Shown piece after piece: positions 17,192 to 25,275 of a DNA stretch of 64,000 nucleotides. The stretch's first letter is position 1, and each line of letters opens with the position of its first letter. The position numbers and the translations under genes were made by a program. Below the pieces are notes generated by a model. That model saw only the letters and a program-made list of their open reading frames with translations, was not told the origin of the DNA and did not search any database. The stretch comes from CBDCDJ01 sp965215355 (lineage in GTDB: Bacteria > Deinococcota > Deinococci > Deinococcales > Trueperaceae). Location of the stretch: positions 2,914,001 through 2,978,000 of the forward strand of contig CBDCDJ010000007.1 of the NCBI GenBank assembly GCA_965215355.1, read 5' to 3'.

Positions 17192-17245
17192 GGGTATGCT
17201 GAGACAGTGGGGATGCTTGAGACAGTGGGGATGCTGAGACAGTGG
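17192..17245 (+). repeat. Three tandem copies of an 18-bp unit before the GGDEF-terpene synthase gene
   Basis: Unit approximately GGGGATGCTGAGACAGTG, present three times in tandem; the third runs into the start codon. The first copy reads TATGCT, a possible -10 box (17195-17200) six bases from a GTG. That GTG would open a 13-codon reading frame whose TGA overlaps the GTG start of the downstream gene. Copy number could vary between strains and shift expression. Confidence 0.8.
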
Positions 17246-19311
17246 TGAACGGGCGAGCGACAAACCGAACGGCGGTCGACAAAGTCGACGGAAAAACGGG
17301 CGACGGGACGATGCCGGACCCCGCCAGACAGTCTCAGCGCCGCAACGCTTACCTGCTCGTTTTACCCCTCACCATCATCGCCGTCGTGACGGTTTACCTG
17401 GTCGAACTCGGCCAAGCCAACGTCGACCCTTTCAACCTGGTGGCGCTGCCCCTGCTGGCGCTGCTGTTCAGCCTTTTGGCGACGGCGCACCTGCTCGACC
17501 TGCTGAGCCTGCGCGTGGTCGAGGCCGAACTTTTCGCGGTGACCTCGCTGGCCTTTTTTGGCAAGCTCGGTTACACGCTTTTTGCGTCTTACTCGGCTTT
17601 TGAGCGGACGCACGCGCTGAGCCAGGTGTTTATCTGGACGCCGTTCGTCTACGCCCTGGCTTTTTTGGTCGGTACCCCCAAAACCGGCCTGTACCGCGCC
17701 GGGGCCGTTTACCTCGTCAGCGTTGCGCTGGCGGTTGTCGCGGCACTCGAGAACGGTTCCCTGAGCGGCTACCGGCTCGGCGAATACTACCTGGGCAACC
17801 TGGTGCTGCTGGCTCTTTTGTACCTCGTCGGCAGCCTGCGCACGCGCTTGGGTGAACTGCAAAACAACTTGAGCGAGATGGTTCGCCTGGCGACCTTGGA
17901 CTTCTTGACCGGGGTACCCAACCGCCGCCGCCTGGAAACGCAACTGCAACGCGAACTAGAGCAGCACCGCCGCTACGGCGCGCCGGTGTCGGTAATCTTG
18001 TTCGACATCGACAACTTTAAAAAGTTCAACGACACCTACGGCCACGCCCTCGGCGACGAGGTGCTCAAAAAAGTGGCGGGGGCGGTGCAGCACGAGCTGC
18101 GCTCGACCGACGCCTTCGGGCGCTGGGGCGGCGAGGAGTTTCTGGTCGTCGCCGGGCACACCGACGCCCGCCACGCGACACTGCTCGCCGAGCGCTTGCG
18201 GCAGCGCGTCGCCACGAGCGAGGTGCCCGGCGCGGGCACCATCACCGCCAGCTTCGGCGTGGCCGCGTGCCACGCCGACCTCAGTTTAGAGGCGCTCATC
18301 GAGCGAGCCGACGCCGCACTTTATCAGGCCAAAAGCTTGGGCAAAAACCGGGTGAGTCTCGACAGCCCGGACGGTTTGCCGGCGGCCGTTCAGGTACCGC
18401 GCTTGGACTACCCGTTCAAAGAAGTGCTCAAAGAACCCGCCCCCGCCGTCGTGGGCGCGGTCACGGCCTGGTTGACGCGGCTCGAGTTGGGGCCTGCGCC
18501 CGCCGACCTGCGCGCGCACGTGGCGCGCAGTTTCGGCTGTCTGGCCGCGACCCTGCACCCTTACGCCGCTCAAGACTGGCAAATCCTGCTCGGCAAGTGG
18601 TACTGCTGGGCCTTTTTGCACGACGACCGCTGCGACGGCAGCGAACTGGGGCGGCAGCCCGAGCGGTTGAAACGTTTGACCGACCGGCTGGCCGAACTGT
18701 TTGCCGGAGCCCCGCCCCGCCCCGACGACGAGCCGCTCGGCCGGGCACTCGTCGACCTGCGCGGCGAGCTGCTGCGGGCGGGCGGGGACCTGTGGTTGGC
18801 GCAGCTTCAAGACGAACTCGAGCGCTACTTTTCGGCCCTGGCCTGGGAAGCGCACAACCGCGCCGAGAACACCCCGCCGAGCCTGAGCCGTTACTTAGAG
18901 ATGCGGCCCATCACGGTGGGTCTGCGGCTGGACGACCTGTTCAGCCGGGCCGACGGCTTGACCCTGCCGGAAAACGTGCGCAACCTCGCCGGTGTCGCCG
19001 CCCTGACCCGCTTGGCGAACGAACTCGTGTGCTGGGCCAACGACCTCGTTTCGCTCGACAAGGAGTTGCGCCAAGGGGACGTTCACAACCTGGTGAGGGT
19101 TCTGCAACAAGCTAAAGGTCTCAGTTTGCAGGACGCGGTCGAGCAGGCGAGCCGGCAACACGACCAAACCCTGGCGCGCTTTTTAGAAACCGAACAGCAC
19201 GTCAAAGCGCGGCTCGGCGCTTGGCGAGACCTGGAGCTGCATTTAGAACTGCTTCGGGCGCGGGTGCGCGGCATTTACGACTGGTCTTTGGTGTCGGGGC
19301 GCTACCGGTAG
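17242..19311 (+). CDS. Membrane GGDEF diguanylate cyclase fused to a class I terpene synthase
   Basis: 689 residues in three parts. Residues about 30-205 form five or six membrane segments. Residues about 215-365 are a GGDEF domain with DIDNFKKFNDTYGHALGDE, an RSTD inhibitory (I) site and an intact GGEEF at 296-300, so cyclic-di-GMP synthesis is expected. Residues about 385-689 match a bacterial class I terpene cyclase: acidic motif DDRCD at 461-465, pyrophosphate-sensor R555, NSE motif NDLVSLDKE at 600-608 and RY pair at 687-688. The spacings (R 45 before the NSE asparagine, RY about 80 after the motif) are those of functional terpene synthases. GTG start follows a tandem repeat. I know of no described GGDEF-terpene synthase fusion. 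Confidence 0.92.
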   Translation: MVNGRATNRTAVDKVDGKTGDGTMPDPARQSQRRNAYLLVLPLTIIAVVTVYLVELGQANVDPFNLVALPLLALLFSLLATAHLLDLLSLRVVEAELFAVTSLAFFGKLGYTLFASYSAFERTHALSQVFIWTPFVYALAFLVGTPKTGLYRAGAVYLVSVALAVVAALENGSLSGYRLGEYYLGNLVLLALLYLVGSLRTRLGELQNNLSEMVRLATLDFLTGVPNRRRLETQLQRELEQHRRYGAPVSVILFDIDNFKKFNDTYGHALGDEVLKKVAGAVQHELRSTDAFGRWGGEEFLVVAGHTDARHATLLAERLRQRVATSEVPGAGTITASFGVAACHADLSLEALIERADAALYQAKSLGKNRVSLDSPDGLPAAVQVPRLDYPFKEVLKEPAPAVVGAVTAWLTRLELGPAPADLRAHVARSFGCLAATLHPYAAQDWQILLGKWYCWAFLHDDRCDGSELGRQPERLKRLTDRLAELFAGAPPRPDDEPLGRALVDLRGELLRAGGDLWLAQLQDELERYFSALAWEAHNRAENTPPSLSRYLEMRPITVGLRLDDLFSRADGLTLPENVRNLAGVAALTRLANELVCWANDLVSLDKELRQGDVHNLVRVLQQAKGLSLQDAVEQASRQHDQTLARFLETEQHVKARLGAWRDLELHLELLRARVRGIYDWSLVSGRYR

Positions 19312-19605
19312 GTTTTGAGACTTCGGGAGCTTTCTGAATCTTTCTAAAACATTGCCAAAAACATCGTGCTGGATGAAACAGCCTTTGGAAAAGTTGTTTG
19401 GGAAGCTATGCTCTGAGCAGTCGACGCGACCCGGGCACAGCGCGGCTCGAGATGAGCGGCTTGCGACTTCGGTCGGCAGCGAGACGAGCACGGCGCGGGC
19501 AAGCCGACGTGAAACGGCGGCCTTCGGTAGAGCTTGCCTGGTCTCGAGCACCGAAGTTCGTCCCTGACTGCAGTCGGCTCGAGACGGCCTGTTAGACTGT
19601 CGTCT
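19312..19605. other. Intergenic region upstream of zwf
   Basis: No convincing gene. It contains three CTCGAG palindromes and no strong hairpin or T tract. The last 20 bases hold TAGACT (19592-19597), a -10-like box seven bases before an ATG at 19606. Confidence 0.5.
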
Positions 19606-19707
19606 ATGACGACCGGTTTCACGACCTCCAACCCTGCAACGCCCGCGCCACCGGCAACTCGCCGCGCCCGCAACACGGGGACGAGGGGAGGGCGACACCG
19701 TGCCTGA
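19606..19707 (+). CDS. Possible 33-residue leaderless leader peptide overlapping zwf
   Basis: Small frame beginning ATGACGACCGG, seven bases after TAGACT, the leaderless layout seen at gatC and others here. It encodes a Thr/Pro/Arg-rich peptide whose TGA stop (19705-19707) lies inside the first codons of zwf in a different frame, so terminating ribosomes would arrive at the zwf GTG. Could be a coupling peptide or simply the zwf 5' leader. No homology is known to me. Confidence 0.35.
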   Translation: MTTGFTTSNPATPAPPATRRARNTGTRGGRHRA

Positions 19708-21226
19708 CCCCGACCGCCCCACGGCGGGGGTGCTGGTAATTTTCGGGGCCGGGGGCGACCTCGCCTGGCGCAAACTGTTGCCCGCCCTGTTCGACCTGTA
19801 CGTCCAGCGGCGTTTGCCGGAGAAGTTCGCTGTCGTGGGTTTGGACCGCAAAGACTTGGACGACGAAGCGTTTCGGCAACGCGCCCTTAGCGGCGTCGAG
19901 ACGTTCGCACGTTTCAAGGGCGATGTAGCGCAGAAGTGGGCGACCTTTGCCGGGTCGCTTTCCTATCTTACGGGCGAGGTCGACACGCCCGACACCTACG
20001 TGGCGCTGGCCGCCAAACTCGCGGCGCAGGACAAAGTTTGGGAACAGGAAAGCAACCACATCTTTTACTTGGCGACGCCGCCCTTTCTCATCGAGCCGAT
20101 TTCCTCGGGTTTGGCGTCGTCGCACCTGCTCGACGCCCGCGACAGCACCCGCATCGTCGTGGAAAAGCCGTTCGGGCACGACCTCGCTTCGGCGAAGGCC
20201 CTCAACGCCCGACTTTTGCAACTCTGCCCGGAAACGCAGATTTACCGCATCGACCACTACCTCGGCAAAGAAACCGTGCAGAACATCCTGGCCTTTAGAT
20301 TCGCCAACGCGCTGTTTGAGCCCGTCTGGGACCGCCGCTACATCGACCACGTGCAAATCACCGTGGCCGAAACGGTCGGGGTCGAGCACCGGGGCGGCTA
20401 CTACGAAACGGCCGGGGCGCTGCGCGACATGGTGCAAAACCACCTCATGCAGCTCTTGTGCCTGGTGGCGATGGAGCCGCCGGTCTCGTTCGGCGCGGAA
20501 GAGGTGCGCAGCCGCAAAGTAGACGTGCTGCGCGCGGTGCGCCCGATAAAACCGGAAAGCGTGTTCGACGCGGCGGCGCGCGGCCAGTACGGCGCGGGTT
20601 GGGTGATGGGCGAGCACGTGCAGGCTTACCGCGCGGAGCCGGGCGTCGCGCCGCGCTCGACCACCGAGACGTTCGCCGCGCTCAAACTCTACGTCGACAA
20701 CTGGCGTTGGCGCGGCGTGCCCTTTTACCTGCGCAGCGGCAAGCACTTGCCCGAGCGCGTCTCCGAAGTCGTCGTCCGCTTCAAACCGGTGCCGCACCAG
20801 GCTTTTCCCAACGGGACGAACACCCCCATCGAGCCGAACGACATCGTTATTTACATCCAGCCGGACGAAGGCATCTCCATCGACGTGCAGGCCAAAAAGC
20901 CGGGGCTGAACATGCGCTTAGGCGAGGTCGACATGCACTTCGCCTACGAAGAAGCGTTCCGCGAGCCCTCGCCCGAGGCTTACGAAACGCTGCTGCTGGA
21001 CATCTTCCGGGGCGACGCGACGCTGTTTATGCGCAGCGACCAGGTCGAGCTGGCCTGGGCCATCGTCATGCCGGTCTTGGACGTGTGGGCCCAAGCCGAG
21101 GACATCCCCCAGTACGACTCGGGCACCTGGGGGCCGGACGAGGCGACCGAACTCATCGCTCGCGACGGCCGCAGTTGGCTGCGCCCGCAACGTCTCAGCA
21201 CCAAAATCAAGGACAAGCGGGGTTGA
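19700..21226 (+). CDS. zwf: Glucose-6-phosphate 1-dehydrogenase
   Basis: 508 residues, full length. Oxidises glucose-6-phosphate to 6-phosphogluconolactone and supplies NADPH through the oxidative pentose phosphate route. The nucleotide-binding start is VIFGAGGDLAWRKLLPAL; the substrate-binding signature RIDHYLGKE is at 183-191 and EKPFGHDL precedes it. The C-terminal substrate-binding features (LRSGKHL, GEVDMHFAY) are normal. GTG start with GGGGAGGG upstream. No 6-phosphogluconate dehydrogenase or lactonase is adjacent. Confidence 0.96.
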   Translation: MPDPDRPTAGVLVIFGAGGDLAWRKLLPALFDLYVQRRLPEKFAVVGLDRKDLDDEAFRQRALSGVETFARFKGDVAQKWATFAGSLSYLTGEVDTPDTYVALAAKLAAQDKVWEQESNHIFYLATPPFLIEPISSGLASSHLLDARDSTRIVVEKPFGHDLASAKALNARLLQLCPETQIYRIDHYLGKETVQNILAFRFANALFEPVWDRRYIDHVQITVAETVGVEHRGGYYETAGALRDMVQNHLMQLLCLVAMEPPVSFGAEEVRSRKVDVLRAVRPIKPESVFDAAARGQYGAGWVMGEHVQAYRAEPGVAPRSTTETFAALKLYVDNWRWRGVPFYLRSGKHLPERVSEVVVRFKPVPHQAFPNGTNTPIEPNDIVIYIQPDEGISIDVQAKKPGLNMRLGEVDMHFAYEEAFREPSPEAYETLLLDIFRGDATLFMRSDQVELAWAIVMPVLDVWAQAEDIPQYDSGTWGPDEATELIARDGRSWLRPQRLSTKIKDKRG

Positions 21227-21323
21227 GAGAGTACCAAGTCCTGAGTTGAAAGTGATTCGACTCGGTACTTCCTCGATAAGTTCACTTCCGATTTCGAAAC
21301 TCAGCAAGAGATAACAACTGCAC

Positions 21324-21351
21324 TTGGCGAAAAACCTGTGCGTGCTAGTCT
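21324..21351 (+). promoter_or_regulatory. Candidate promoter of the YD-repeat gene
   Basis: TTGGCG (21324-21329), 16-bp spacer, TAGTCT (21346-21351), 12 bases before the ATG at 21364 with GGGTGAG between. Confidence 0.4.
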
Positions 21352-21363
21352 CGGGTGAGAAGT

Positions 21364-22395
21364 ATGAAACGCTACGCCGTTCCTGTCACCCTCTTCGTCG
21401 TTGTGAGCGTCGCTGTAGGCGGCTGGCTCGTCACGCGGCGGCCGGTTGCCGACCCGACGGCGAGCCAACGCGCCCTGGACGGGTTGCGGGGCCAGGTGAA
21501 AAGCGTCGTGGTCGAAACGTTTCCCGTGGTCGAGCGTTTCAGTGAGTGGCTCGAGGCCGCCGGGGGCGTAGAGAGCGAGACCACCTACACCGCCAAAGGT
21601 GACCTCCTGCAAGTCAGCCGCTACCGGCCGGACAACGGCCTCGAGTACCGGCTGACCTACCGGTACGACCACGACCGGCTCGTCGAGGAGACGAGCTTCG
21701 GCCCCGACGACCGACCCCTTTACAGGTGGCTCCACGCCTACGACGACCGGGGCCGCTTGACAAGCCTGAGCGGTTACGACGACCGCGGCTTGCTCGCGGT
21801 CAAAACGCTCTACAGCTACGACGCCCAAAACCGCCTGCTCACCGAAACGTCCTACGGGGCCGACGAAACCCTGAGCTACGAGGCTTTCCAGAGTTACGCC
21901 CAGGGCTACACGCGCTCGACCGCGTATTTCGTTCAGGGCGCGCCCGAGTATCGCTTGGAGGAAACCTTCGACCCGTCCAACCACCGCCTTGCAGAAGCCA
22001 GCTACGGCCCCAGCCAGGACCTGCAGTACCGGGTCGAATACAGCTACACCGAGCGCGGCGACCTGCTGACAGAGAGCGCCTACAGCGCGGACGAGACTTT
22101 GGAATACCGCCTGGAAAACCGCTACGACGAGGCCGGTCACTTGCTCGAGACGGTCGAATACGGCGCCGACCTTGAACCCTTTTACCGCTACAGCTACGCT
22201 TACAACGGTGCAGGCGACGTGACAAAACGCGAAACCAGGAGCGTGGACGGCAGCGGCTCGAGCCTGACCTACACTTACATTTACGACAAACACGGCAACT
22301 GGACGGAGCGCCGCACCGCAAAACTCGTCACCTGTTCCGGAAAAGAAAGGTTGGAGCCGAGCGAGGTCGCGCGCCGAACCATCAGCTACTACTGA
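21364..22395 (+). CDS. Membrane-anchored YD/RHS-like repeat protein
   Basis: 343 residues. An N-terminal hydrophobic segment (YAVPVTLFVVVSVAVGGWLV) is a signal anchor. From about residue 75 the chain is built from repeats of about 23 residues of the form YxYDxxxRLLxETSYGxDxxLxYR; at least seven can be seen. The end (YIYDKHGNWTERR ... RTISYY) is the GNWTER ending common in short RHS-like proteins. There is no RHS core-protease or toxin domain, so it looks like an envelope-exposed beta-repeat protein rather than a polymorphic toxin. Standalone gene. Confidence 0.75.
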   Translation: MKRYAVPVTLFVVVSVAVGGWLVTRRPVADPTASQRALDGLRGQVKSVVVETFPVVERFSEWLEAAGGVESETTYTAKGDLLQVSRYRPDNGLEYRLTYRYDHDRLVEETSFGPDDRPLYRWLHAYDDRGRLTSLSGYDDRGLLAVKTLYSYDAQNRLLTETSYGADETLSYEAFQSYAQGYTRSTAYFVQGAPEYRLEETFDPSNHRLAEASYGPSQDLQYRVEYSYTERGDLLTESAYSADETLEYRLENRYDEAGHLLETVEYGADLEPFYRYSYAYNGAGDVTKRETRSVDGSGSSLTYTYIYDKHGNWTERRTAKLVTCSGKERLEPSEVARRTISYY

Positions 22396-22439
22396 CAGCC
22401 GCTTCCGCTTTGAAACTTCTATCCTGAAACCCAAAAAAA

Positions 22440-22661
22440 CTAAACCCTGTCGCGTAGCGCTTCGGCGTTGTCGGCCAGCGTCGAAAACAGCGCCCACACG
22501 GCAACTCCCCCAACGAGATAGTAAAGCATATGGCTGAGATTCAGCCACCACGGCGTCAGCGTTTCCGCAGCGACGAAAAAGGTCGGGACAGAGGCGAGCG
22601 CGAGGGCAATCCCCCCAATGAGCGCCAACCACGCAACAGCCCTGAGGATGAAAATTTTCAT
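22440..22661 (-). CDS. Small membrane protein, leaderless
   Basis: 73 residues with two predicted membrane helices (ILRAVAWLALIGGIALALA and MLYYLVGGVAVWALF). ATG at 22661 is preceded six bases upstream by TAAAGT and, 17 bases further, ATGACA, a complete promoter with no room for a ribosome-binding site; the promoter lies over the gatC stop codon. No known family recognised. Confidence 0.6.
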   Translation of the reverse strand: MKIFILRAVAWLALIGGIALALASVPTFFVAAETLTPWWLNLSHMLYYLVGGVAVWALFSTLADNAEALRDRV

Positions 22662-22692
22662 GGGCACACTTTAGCCGATTCGGCCCTTCTTG

Positions 22693-22989
22693 TCATTCCC
22701 CCGTGTCCACCGTCCGCGGCACCTTGAAAAAGCCGTCCTCCGACTCGACGGCCAGGTTCATAACCGTTTCGTGGGGCAGGGACGGGCGCACCGTGTCCTC
22801 CCTGAAAACGTTGTGCAAGTCCACAGGCCGCGCGAGTTCTTCCACGCCTTCGGTATCTAGCGCGCGCAGCGTCTCGAACGCTTCTAAGATACGGTTGAGG
22901 TCGTCTTTGAGGCCCCGGGTTTCCTCCGGACTCAGGTCCATGCGGGCAAGGGTTTTAAGGTGCGCCATGTCTGCGTCGCTGATGCTCAT
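22693..22989 (-). CDS. gatC: Aspartyl/glutamyl-tRNA amidotransferase subunit C
   Basis: 98 residues, normal size. Small subunit of GatCAB, which amidates Glu-tRNA-Gln and Asp-tRNA-Asn and stabilises GatA. Typical features: MAHLKTLARMDLSPEE, ILEAFETLRALDTEGVEELARP and the EDTVRPSLPHE / FFKVPRTV end. TAGACT lies seven bases before the ATG, so the mRNA is probably leaderless. gatA and gatB are not in the window. Confidence 0.94.
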   Translation of the reverse strand: MSISDADMAHLKTLARMDLSPEETRGLKDDLNRILEAFETLRALDTEGVEELARPVDLHNVFREDTVRPSLPHETVMNLAVESEDGFFKVPRTVDTGE

Positions 22990-23161
22990 GGGGTCAAGTC
23001 TAGCAGCTTGCGTGCTAACCGGCCACGTTGTGCGGAGGCAAAAAGTACCGAGGACCGAGTGGAAAGTAGAAAGTGAAAAGGAGAAAGCAAGGTGCGACTC
23101 GAGCGAACATGAACGTCTCTCAGAAGCACGGTGACCACGAATGCGAAAGGCTGGACGCGGG

Positions 23162-23647
23162 TTACTCGAGCCACTTGTACATGACGAGTGCGTTCGTGAA
23201 GCCTAAGCTCGAGTGTTTGAAAGCACCCGGCAGCGTCCCGACGGTTGCAAAACCCAGTTCGTGCCACAACCGCACCGCCGGATTTGTGCTCACCACGAGG
23301 TTGAACTGCATCGCCTTGAAACCGAGCCTTTTGGCCTCGTCTTGCGAGTGCAAACAGAGCGCGCGCCCGACGCCGCGGCCCCTCGCCGCCGCACTCACCA
23401 TGTAGCCCGCGTTGCAGACGTGAGCGCCCAACCCGGGTTGGTTCGGCTTGAGGTAGTAGGTGCCGACCGTCTCACCGTCTAAAACACCGACGTAGGTGGC
23501 GAGCGGCGCGTCCAGCCAAACCTTTTTAGCCTCGTCACGACCTGTGTCCGGCGCGTAGGCGTAGCTGTCGCCCGCGCTGACGATTTCTCGAAAGACAGGC
23601 CATATCGAAGTAAAGTCGGCGTCGGTGGCGGGCCTTATGGTGAGCAT
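23162..23647 (-). CDS. GNAT-family N-acetyltransferase
   Basis: 161 residues, single GNAT domain: IRPATDADFTSIWPVF at the start, motif A in GYMVSAAARGRGVGRALC (acetyl-CoA pyrophosphate loop RGRGVG) and ALVMYKWLE at the end. The organisation (FREIVSAGDSYAY, AFKHSSLGFTNALVM) resembles GNATs often annotated as L-amino acid N-acyltransferases. TACACT five bases before the ATG suggests a leaderless transcript, overlapping the divergent glcD promoter. Substrate unknown. Confidence 0.85.
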   Translation of the reverse strand: MLTIRPATDADFTSIWPVFREIVSAGDSYAYAPDTGRDEAKKVWLDAPLATYVGVLDGETVGTYYLKPNQPGLGAHVCNAGYMVSAAARGRGVGRALCLHSQDEAKRLGFKAMQFNLVVSTNPAVRLWHELGFATVGTLPGAFKHSSLGFTNALVMYKWLE

Positions 23648-23652
23648 GAGTC

Positions 23653-23678
23653 AGTGTAACCGGGTCTTGTCCTATACT
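23653..23678. promoter_or_regulatory. Overlapping divergent promoters of GNAT gene and glcD
   Basis: Minus-strand -10 TACACT occupies 23653-23658; plus-strand -10 TATACT occupies 23673-23678. The glcD start then has GGAGG, while the GNAT start has none. RNA polymerase could hardly occupy both at once, so the two genes may compete. Confidence 0.5.
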
Positions 23679-23701
23679 GAGGCTTCAACCTGGAGGCAAC
23701 C

Positions 23702-25153
23702 GTGAGTATTGAAACCTTACTCCCCGAGCTAGCCCGCGTTTACCCACCCGCGCGGCTTCTCACGAGCGAAGCGCAGCTCAGCACGTTCGAGTCCGACGGC
23801 TTGACGGCGTTCAAGGCTAAAGCCGGAGCCGTCGTGCTGGTCGACAACCAGGAAGAAGTCATCGAAACTGTGCGGCTCTGTTTTGAACACGATGTCCCCT
23901 TCGTCGCGCGGGGCAGTGGCACGAGTTTGTCGGGCGGTTCGCTGCCGATTGAGGGCGGCGTGGTCATCGCGCTCAACCGGCTCAACCGGGTACTGAGTTT
24001 CGACCCCGACGCCCGGACGATGGTGGTCGAGCCCGGCGTCATCAACGCGGCGGTGTCACGTTTGGCGGCCCCACACGGGCTCTACTACGCGCCCGACCCC
24101 TCGTCGGGGCCGGTTTGCACCATCGGCGGCAACGTCGCGTTCAATTCGGGCGGGGCGCACTGTTTGAAGTACGGCATGACGAGCAACCACGTCCTCGGCC
24201 TCAAAGTCGTGCTGCCCGACGGTGAGGTCGTAGACCTCGGCGGCGACAGTTTAGAGGGTGTCGGCCCCGACCTGACGGGCCTATTCGTGGGCTCGGAGGG
24301 CTTGTTCGGGGTGGCGCTCGAGATAACCCTGCGACTGCTGCCCAAGGTCGAGACCTACCAAACCGTCTTGGTCGCTTTTGAGAGCCTCGCCGCGGCGGGC
24401 GACGCGGTAGCGAGCATCGTCGCGGCGGGCCTGTTACCGGGCGCTATGGAGATTATGGACCGCCTGGCGATGGACGCCGCCGAAGCCGCCGTCCACGCAG
24501 GTTACCCACCCGACGCGCGAGGCTTGTTGATTGTGGAACTCGAGGGACCACGCGAAGAGGTCGAAGGCGAGTTTCCAAGCCTTATGAAGGTGATAGAGGC
24601 GTCCGGCGCGTTCGAGGTGCGCGTCGCTCAAAACGACATGGAGCGCATGAAAATCTGGAAGGGCCGCAAGGGTGCCTTCTCGGCGGTAGGCCGTTTGAGT
24701 CCCGAGTACATCGTGCAAGACGGCGTGGTGCCGCGCACGAAGCTCGGCGAGGCCTTGGCGGAAATCGACCGCCTCAGCGCAAGTTACAACATCCGCGTGG
24801 CGAACGTGTTTCACGCCGGTGACGGCAACCTCCACCCGCTCATCTTGTTCGACGGCAAAAACGAGGGCGAGTTGGAGCGCGCCGAAGAACTCGCCGGGGA
24901 GATCTTACGCCTGTGCATCCGCATGGGCGGCTCGATTACCGGCGAGCACGGCGTCGGCGTCGAAAAGCTGGCTTACCTGGGCGAAATGTACGGCGCGACC
25001 GACATGGACGTGATGACGCGCGTCCGCCAGGCCGTCGACCCCAAAGAACTCGCCAACCGCGGCAAGATGCTCCCCGCCGCCGAAGCGCCCACGCTGACGA
25101 CCTTCCACGGCCCGCACCCTTTGGAAAAGCAAGGCGTGATTTTCCGTGACTGA
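23702..25153 (+). CDS. glcD: Glycolate oxidase FAD-linked subunit
   Basis: 483 residues. Oxidises glycolate (or a related 2-hydroxyacid) to glyoxylate, passing electrons through the iron-sulfur subunit to the membrane. The PCMH-type FAD domain shows FVARGSGTSLSGGSLP, PGVINAAVSRLAAPHGLYYAPDPSS and TIGGNVAFNSGG; the C-terminal domain has NVFHAGDGNLHPLILFD and the GSITGEHGVGVEKL motif. GTG start with GGAGG. First of a glcD-glcE-(two small genes)-glcF series on the plus strand. D-lactate is an alternative substrate. Confidence 0.92.
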   Translation: MSIETLLPELARVYPPARLLTSEAQLSTFESDGLTAFKAKAGAVVLVDNQEEVIETVRLCFEHDVPFVARGSGTSLSGGSLPIEGGVVIALNRLNRVLSFDPDARTMVVEPGVINAAVSRLAAPHGLYYAPDPSSGPVCTIGGNVAFNSGGAHCLKYGMTSNHVLGLKVVLPDGEVVDLGGDSLEGVGPDLTGLFVGSEGLFGVALEITLRLLPKVETYQTVLVAFESLAAAGDAVASIVAAGLLPGAMEIMDRLAMDAAEAAVHAGYPPDARGLLIVELEGPREEVEGEFPSLMKVIEASGAFEVRVAQNDMERMKIWKGRKGAFSAVGRLSPEYIVQDGVVPRTKLGEALAEIDRLSASYNIRVANVFHAGDGNLHPLILFDGKNEGELERAEELAGEILRLCIRMGGSITGEHGVGVEKLAYLGEMYGATDMDVMTRVRQAVDPKELANRGKMLPAAEAPTLTTFHGPHPLEKQGVIFRD

Positions 25154-25159
25154 TCACCT

Positions 25160-25275
25160 GCTCCCCCCTTTCAGGGGGGACGCCCGAAGGGCGGGGGGGT
25201 CTGCTGCAACTATGCTTGGAAGGGGTCTGGCGAAGACCCCCCCTGCCCCCCCTAAAAGGGGGGAGCTGTGAGCGT
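25160..25275. repeat. GC-rich palindromic elements between glcD and glcE
   Basis: Two adjoining palindromic units: CTCCCCCC-TTTCA-GGGGGG... to GCGGGGGGGTC (about 25161-25201), and GGGGTCTGGCGAAGACCCC followed by CCCCCCC-TAAAA-GGGGGG (about 25224-25264). The right end (TAAAAGGGGGGAGCTGTGAGCG) matches the hemB copy and supplies both the purine-rich ribosome site and the GTG start of glcE at 25268. Confidence 0.75.

Noticed and set aside
21364..22395. RHS polymorphic toxin.
   Set aside because: No RHS core, protease motif, C-terminal toxin or immunity gene; only short YD-like repeats on a signal anchor.
21301..22632. 443-codon frame antisense to the YD-repeat gene.
   Set aside because: Composition is that of a complementary-strand shadow; it runs into the next gene region and has no recognisable domain.
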